The notes under the pieces: generated by a model | What the model was told of the DNA's origin: nothing | The model's input: the letters and a program-made list of their open reading frames with translations, nothing else | Databases searched by the model: none | Program-made: the position numbers and the translations under genes | In this document: positions 20,178-22,566 of the stretch, piece after piece | How positions within the stretch are numbered: the stretch's first letter is position 1 | How the letters are laid out: every line of letters begins with the position of its first letter | NCBI GenBank assembly: GCA_040007895.1 | Contig: JBDTUE010000043.1 | Span: 1-22,566 of the forward strand | Direction of reading: 5' to 3' | Length of the DNA: 22,566 nt | From: JADJLQ01 sp040007895 | Lineage (GTDB): Bacteria; Bacteroidota; Bacteroidia; Chitinophagales; Saprospiraceae

Positions 20178-21806
20178 ATGAAATATTATTTAGTCCTTTC
20201 AGTATTGCTGCTGAATATTTACTGTGAAGCACAGGAAAAATTGCAATATCATATTATTCAAAAAGATCAAAACGGGTTTATAATTCCCTGGAATAATAAG
20301 GATGTTTCGATAGCTTATGATCAGGTCATTCAAAAAGTGTGGCACTTTTGGGATTCTATGAGAACAGACATGAATGGATTGCCTTATTATATGAATCACC
20401 AGGTTTGGAGACCTGATCGGAATGATCCAAGGGGTTTAGGAGGTGATCAATTTGCCATGGCTTTAGAATCCTGGCGGTTGCTTTACGCTTATACAGGCAA
20501 TGAAAGAATAAAAGAAAACATGCGATTTATGGTCGATTATTATTTATCGCATGGATTATCCAGACCGGATGATCAATGGCCTTATTTACCCTATCCATAT
20601 AATACCCTGATTTATTCAGGAATTTATGATGGAGATATGATACTGGGTAAAGGGTTTCTTCAACCGGATAAAGCCGGATCATTTGGAATTGAATTGTTGC
20701 GACTGTATAAAATGACAGCCGGTGAGATTTACCCCAACATTACGAGCGAGACTTATCTACAATCAGCCATCCAGATTGCAAATACATTAGCTACTCATGC
20801 CAAAACAGGTGATGCAAATCATTCACCTCTTCCTTTTAAAGTAAATGCAAGAATAAGTAGTATTGGGGCATTGTATGAACGAAAGCCGGATGGCAGCGCT
20901 GATACTATTTTAAGCAATTATACAAGCAATTGGTCCGGAACACTGGAATTGTGGATGGAGTTAACTTCAATGAAATTGGGTGATACCGTATTATATAAAA
21001 CGGCTTTCAATAAAGTATTTGACTGGATGATGACGTATCCAGTAAAAAACAATCGATGGGGCCCTTTCTTTGAAGATGTTCCTGGTTGGAGTGATACCCA
21101 GATTAATGCGATCACTTTTGCTCAATTCATGATGAACCATAGAGATCTTTTACCTGATTGGAATAACCAGGTAAAAAATATTTTTGATTGGGTGTATACT
21201 AACCTTGCGAATAAAAAATGGGATGTTTACGGAGTAAGTCCAATTAACGAACAAACAGCCTACCGGGTTCCTGGGAATAGCCACACATCCCGCCAGGCTG
21301 CTGCGCAATTGCAATATTCTTCTCTAACCAGCGATCCATCATGGACAGACGCATCCATTCGTCAATTAAGTTGGGCAACTTATATGGTGGATGATGATGG
21401 AAAGAATAAATATTTTCAGGATGAAAATTGGCTTACCGATGGATATGGTGATTACATCAGACATTATTTGAAGGCAATGGCATTTCATCCGGCATTAGCT
21501 CCTAACGAAACCCATCTTTTGTATTCTACTTCTGTCATTCAACATGTATTTTATAAAGACCAGGTCGGTAAGTATTATTTCCCTCCACTCAAGGAAACGA
21601 AAGGTCTAATCATTAACTATTCATCGTTTGATCTCCAGGGTGAAGAATGGATTCGATTAAAAGAAAAGCCCGTTAAAGTATTATTCGACGGCAAACAAAC
21701 GGATATGAATTCATCTGTCTTGGAATGGTCAGTATTGAGCTCAGGAGGTATTTTGAAAATCAAAAGGTCAAACGTAAAAAATGTAAGCTTGTATGGAAAC
21801 AATTAA
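20178..21806 (+). CDS. exported alpha/alpha-toroid-like protein, putative carbohydrate-active enzyme, 542 aa
   Basis: I chose ATG 20178 because it gives a clean signal peptide (MKYYLVLSVLLLNIYCEAQ, probable cleavage after CEA) and avoids overlap with the terminator; in-frame ATGs at 20133 and 20145 would add a second hydrophobic stretch. Residues about 45-430 are helical with repeated aromatic/acidic loops, as in six-hairpin (alpha/alpha) glycosidase or lyase folds. Examples are WRPDRNDPRGLGGDQFAMAL (77-96), DDQWPYLPYPYN and GFLQPDKAGSFGIELLRLYK. WGPFFEDVPGWSDTQ, HTSRQAAAQLQYSS and WLTDGYGDYIRHYLKAMA follow. The last ~100 residues look like a beta-rich domain. No T9SS tail is present, so the product is probably periplasmic or membrane-associated. 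I cannot name the family or substrate; catalytic acids may be among the Asp/Glu of the GGDQ, QPDK and FFEDVPG segments. It lies 181 bases after the giant gene with stem-loops between, so it is probably transcribed separately, and 36 bases before the next gene, which could be co-transcribed. Confidence 0.85.
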   Translation: MKYYLVLSVLLLNIYCEAQEKLQYHIIQKDQNGFIIPWNNKDVSIAYDQVIQKVWHFWDSMRTDMNGLPYYMNHQVWRPDRNDPRGLGGDQFAMALESWRLLYAYTGNERIKENMRFMVDYYLSHGLSRPDDQWPYLPYPYNTLIYSGIYDGDMILGKGFLQPDKAGSFGIELLRLYKMTAGEIYPNITSETYLQSAIQIANTLATHAKTGDANHSPLPFKVNARISSIGALYERKPDGSADTILSNYTSNWSGTLELWMELTSMKLGDTVLYKTAFNKVFDWMMTYPVKNNRWGPFFEDVPGWSDTQINAITFAQFMMNHRDLLPDWNNQVKNIFDWVYTNLANKKWDVYGVSPINEQTAYRVPGNSHTSRQAAAQLQYSSLTSDPSWTDASIRQLSWATYMVDDDGKNKYFQDENWLTDGYGDYIRHYLKAMAFHPALAPNETHLLYSTSVIQHVFYKDQVGKYYFPPLKETKGLIINYSSFDLQGEEWIRLKEKPVKVLFDGKQTDMNSSVLEWSVLSSGGILKIKRSNVKNVSLYGNN

Positions 21807-21842
21807 AAATGAATCCGGAGACTTACCTTTAGATTTTAATAA

Positions 21843-22566
21843 ATGAATGACAAGTACTCAGAATTAAACGCAGAAAAGATATTATCTACACTGCACAGGT
21901 TGGAATTCCGGATCAGGGAAAGATTTCCTAATTCTAGCTTACTGGATGTCTGCCAGGAATTTAATATGATCGCGAAAGAACTGGAGCTTCTGGCCTACAC
22001 ACTTAAAAAACCAATCTGGTGGGTTCGCATCAGTACCTGGACTTTTGTTGTGACCTTAATCTTTATATTAGTGGCGGGAGTAAGGACAGTGTATCATTCA
22101 ATGCATGTGGATCAGACGGGCATTTTAAGGCAACTTTCTCTTTCTGATTTGTTTCAAGCCACTGAATCTGCTATCAACGATGCAATATTTTTTTCATTAG
22201 CGGCTTATTTTATGATTACTGCTGAAACAAGGATTAAACGAAGAAAATCATTAAAAGCATTGCATCAGCTACGCAGCCTCGCTCATGTCATCGATATGCA
22301 TCAACTCACTAAAGATCCCGTCATCATTACTAAAAATTTACCAACCGATTCCTCTCCGGAACGGATCATGTCTCCATTTGAATTATCCCGGTATCTCGAT
22401 TATTGTTCAGAGATGTTATCTATCATTAATAAGATCGGTGCCTTGTTTTCACAAAATCTACTGGATGAAGTAGTGCATCGACATGTGAACGATCTTAGTG
22501 AATTGACAGTAGGGTTGAGTGCAAAGATCTGGCAGAAGATCATGATCATGGAGAAAGAGATAAATT
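21843..22566 (+). CDS. two-helix membrane protein of unknown function, N-terminal 241 residues (cut by window end)
   Basis: The frame opens at ATG 21843, 36 bases after the previous stop, and stays open to the last base, so the C-terminus is missing. The first ~60 residues are hydrophilic and helical (MNDKYSELNAEKILSTLHRL and following). A transmembrane segment at about 61-82 (VRISTWTFVVTLIFILVAGV) and a second at about 108-127 (ESAINDAIFFSLAAYFMIT) follow, then a basic RIKRRK stop-transfer stretch. The region after it (RSLAHVIDMHQLTKDP at 144-159, then SPFELSRYLDYCSEML and SAKIWQKI) looks well structured and is probably a conserved cytosolic helical domain. I do not recognise a named family. 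The basic residues after helix 2 suggest both termini are cytoplasmic. The short gap to the upstream gene allows co-transcription. Confidence 0.8.
   Translation, partial: MNDKYSELNAEKILSTLHRLEFRIRERFPNSSLLDVCQEFNMIAKELELLAYTLKKPIWWVRISTWTFVVTLIFILVAGVRTVYHSMHVDQTGILRQLSLSDLFQATESAINDAIFFSLAAYFMITAETRIKRRKSLKALHQLRSLAHVIDMHQLTKDPVIITKNLPTDSSPERIMSPFELSRYLDYCSEMLSIINKIGALFSQNLLDEVVHRHVNDLSELTVGLSAKIWQKIMIMEKEIN

Noticed and set aside
20178..20240. Lipoprotein signal (lipobox) in the second gene
   Set aside because: The Cys is preceded by Asn-Ile-Tyr, and Tyr at -1 does not fit the small residue required. Cleavage by signal peptidase I after CEA fits better.
22285..22473. 62-codon plus-strand frame near the window end
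   Set aside because: It overlaps the two-helix membrane protein, whose frame is open from 21843 to the end and has clear transmembrane segments.
1..22566. A defence system, toxin-antitoxin pair, secondary-metabolite cluster, transposase, tRNA or rRNA
   Set aside because: None of the frames shows the corresponding domains, and no RNA gene pattern was seen in the two gene-free stretches.

Overview
The window looks like chromosomal DNA of a Bacteroidota bacterium, most likely of the Saprospiria (Saprospiraceae / Lewinella / Haliscomenobacter group). The reasons are a C-terminal type IX secretion (T9SS) sorting domain with the NYPNPF motif, the association of DUF11-, HYR-, SprB-, dockerin- and cohesin-like modules in one giant secreted protein, coding GC near 40% with very AT-rich intergenic DNA, and weak Shine-Dalgarno signals. 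The genus cannot be read from the sequence.

Layout. Positions 1-634 are a gene-free, very AT-rich leader with three perfect inverted repeats and at best a weak Bacteroidota-type promoter. Positions 635-19996 (86% of the window) hold a single gene for a 6453-residue protein (about 0.7 MDa): signal peptide, about 2200 residues of DUF11-like beta-sandwich modules, a PKD-like domain, SprB-like modules, three DUF11 units with Asp-rich tails, a tandem HYR-like triplet, a large Cys/aromatic-rich unrecognised module, a dockerin-like domain, a cohesin-like domain and the T9SS tail. Positions 19997-20177 carry two stacked stem-loops built from four alternating copies of one motif (GAAGTCA), the second followed by T-runs. 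Positions 20178-21806 encode a secreted protein that looks like an alpha/alpha-toroid carbohydrate-active enzyme followed by a beta domain; its specificity is not known. From 21843 to the window end runs a two-helix membrane protein that continues past the edge.

How the parts may work together. The giant protein should pass the inner membrane via Sec, cross the outer membrane by T9SS and act at the cell surface or in the matrix as an adhesin or scaffold. The second gene encodes an exported, probably periplasmic protein without a T9SS tail. The stem-loops between them suggest separate transcription. A functional link between the three genes is not demonstrated.

The most interesting local signals are two palindromic repeats lying in frame inside the C-terminal domains of the giant gene. 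One is made of a 7-nt unit that reads through all three frames to give a seven-residue peptide period (T-S-Y-I-V-H-R). The other sits about 14 residues before the C-terminus, inside the T9SS sorting domain. Together with the stem-loop cluster just downstream they make the 19.3-20.15 kb stretch a hotspot of palindromic repeats. I see no CRISPR array, tRNA, rRNA, insertion sequence, defence system or biosynthetic cluster.
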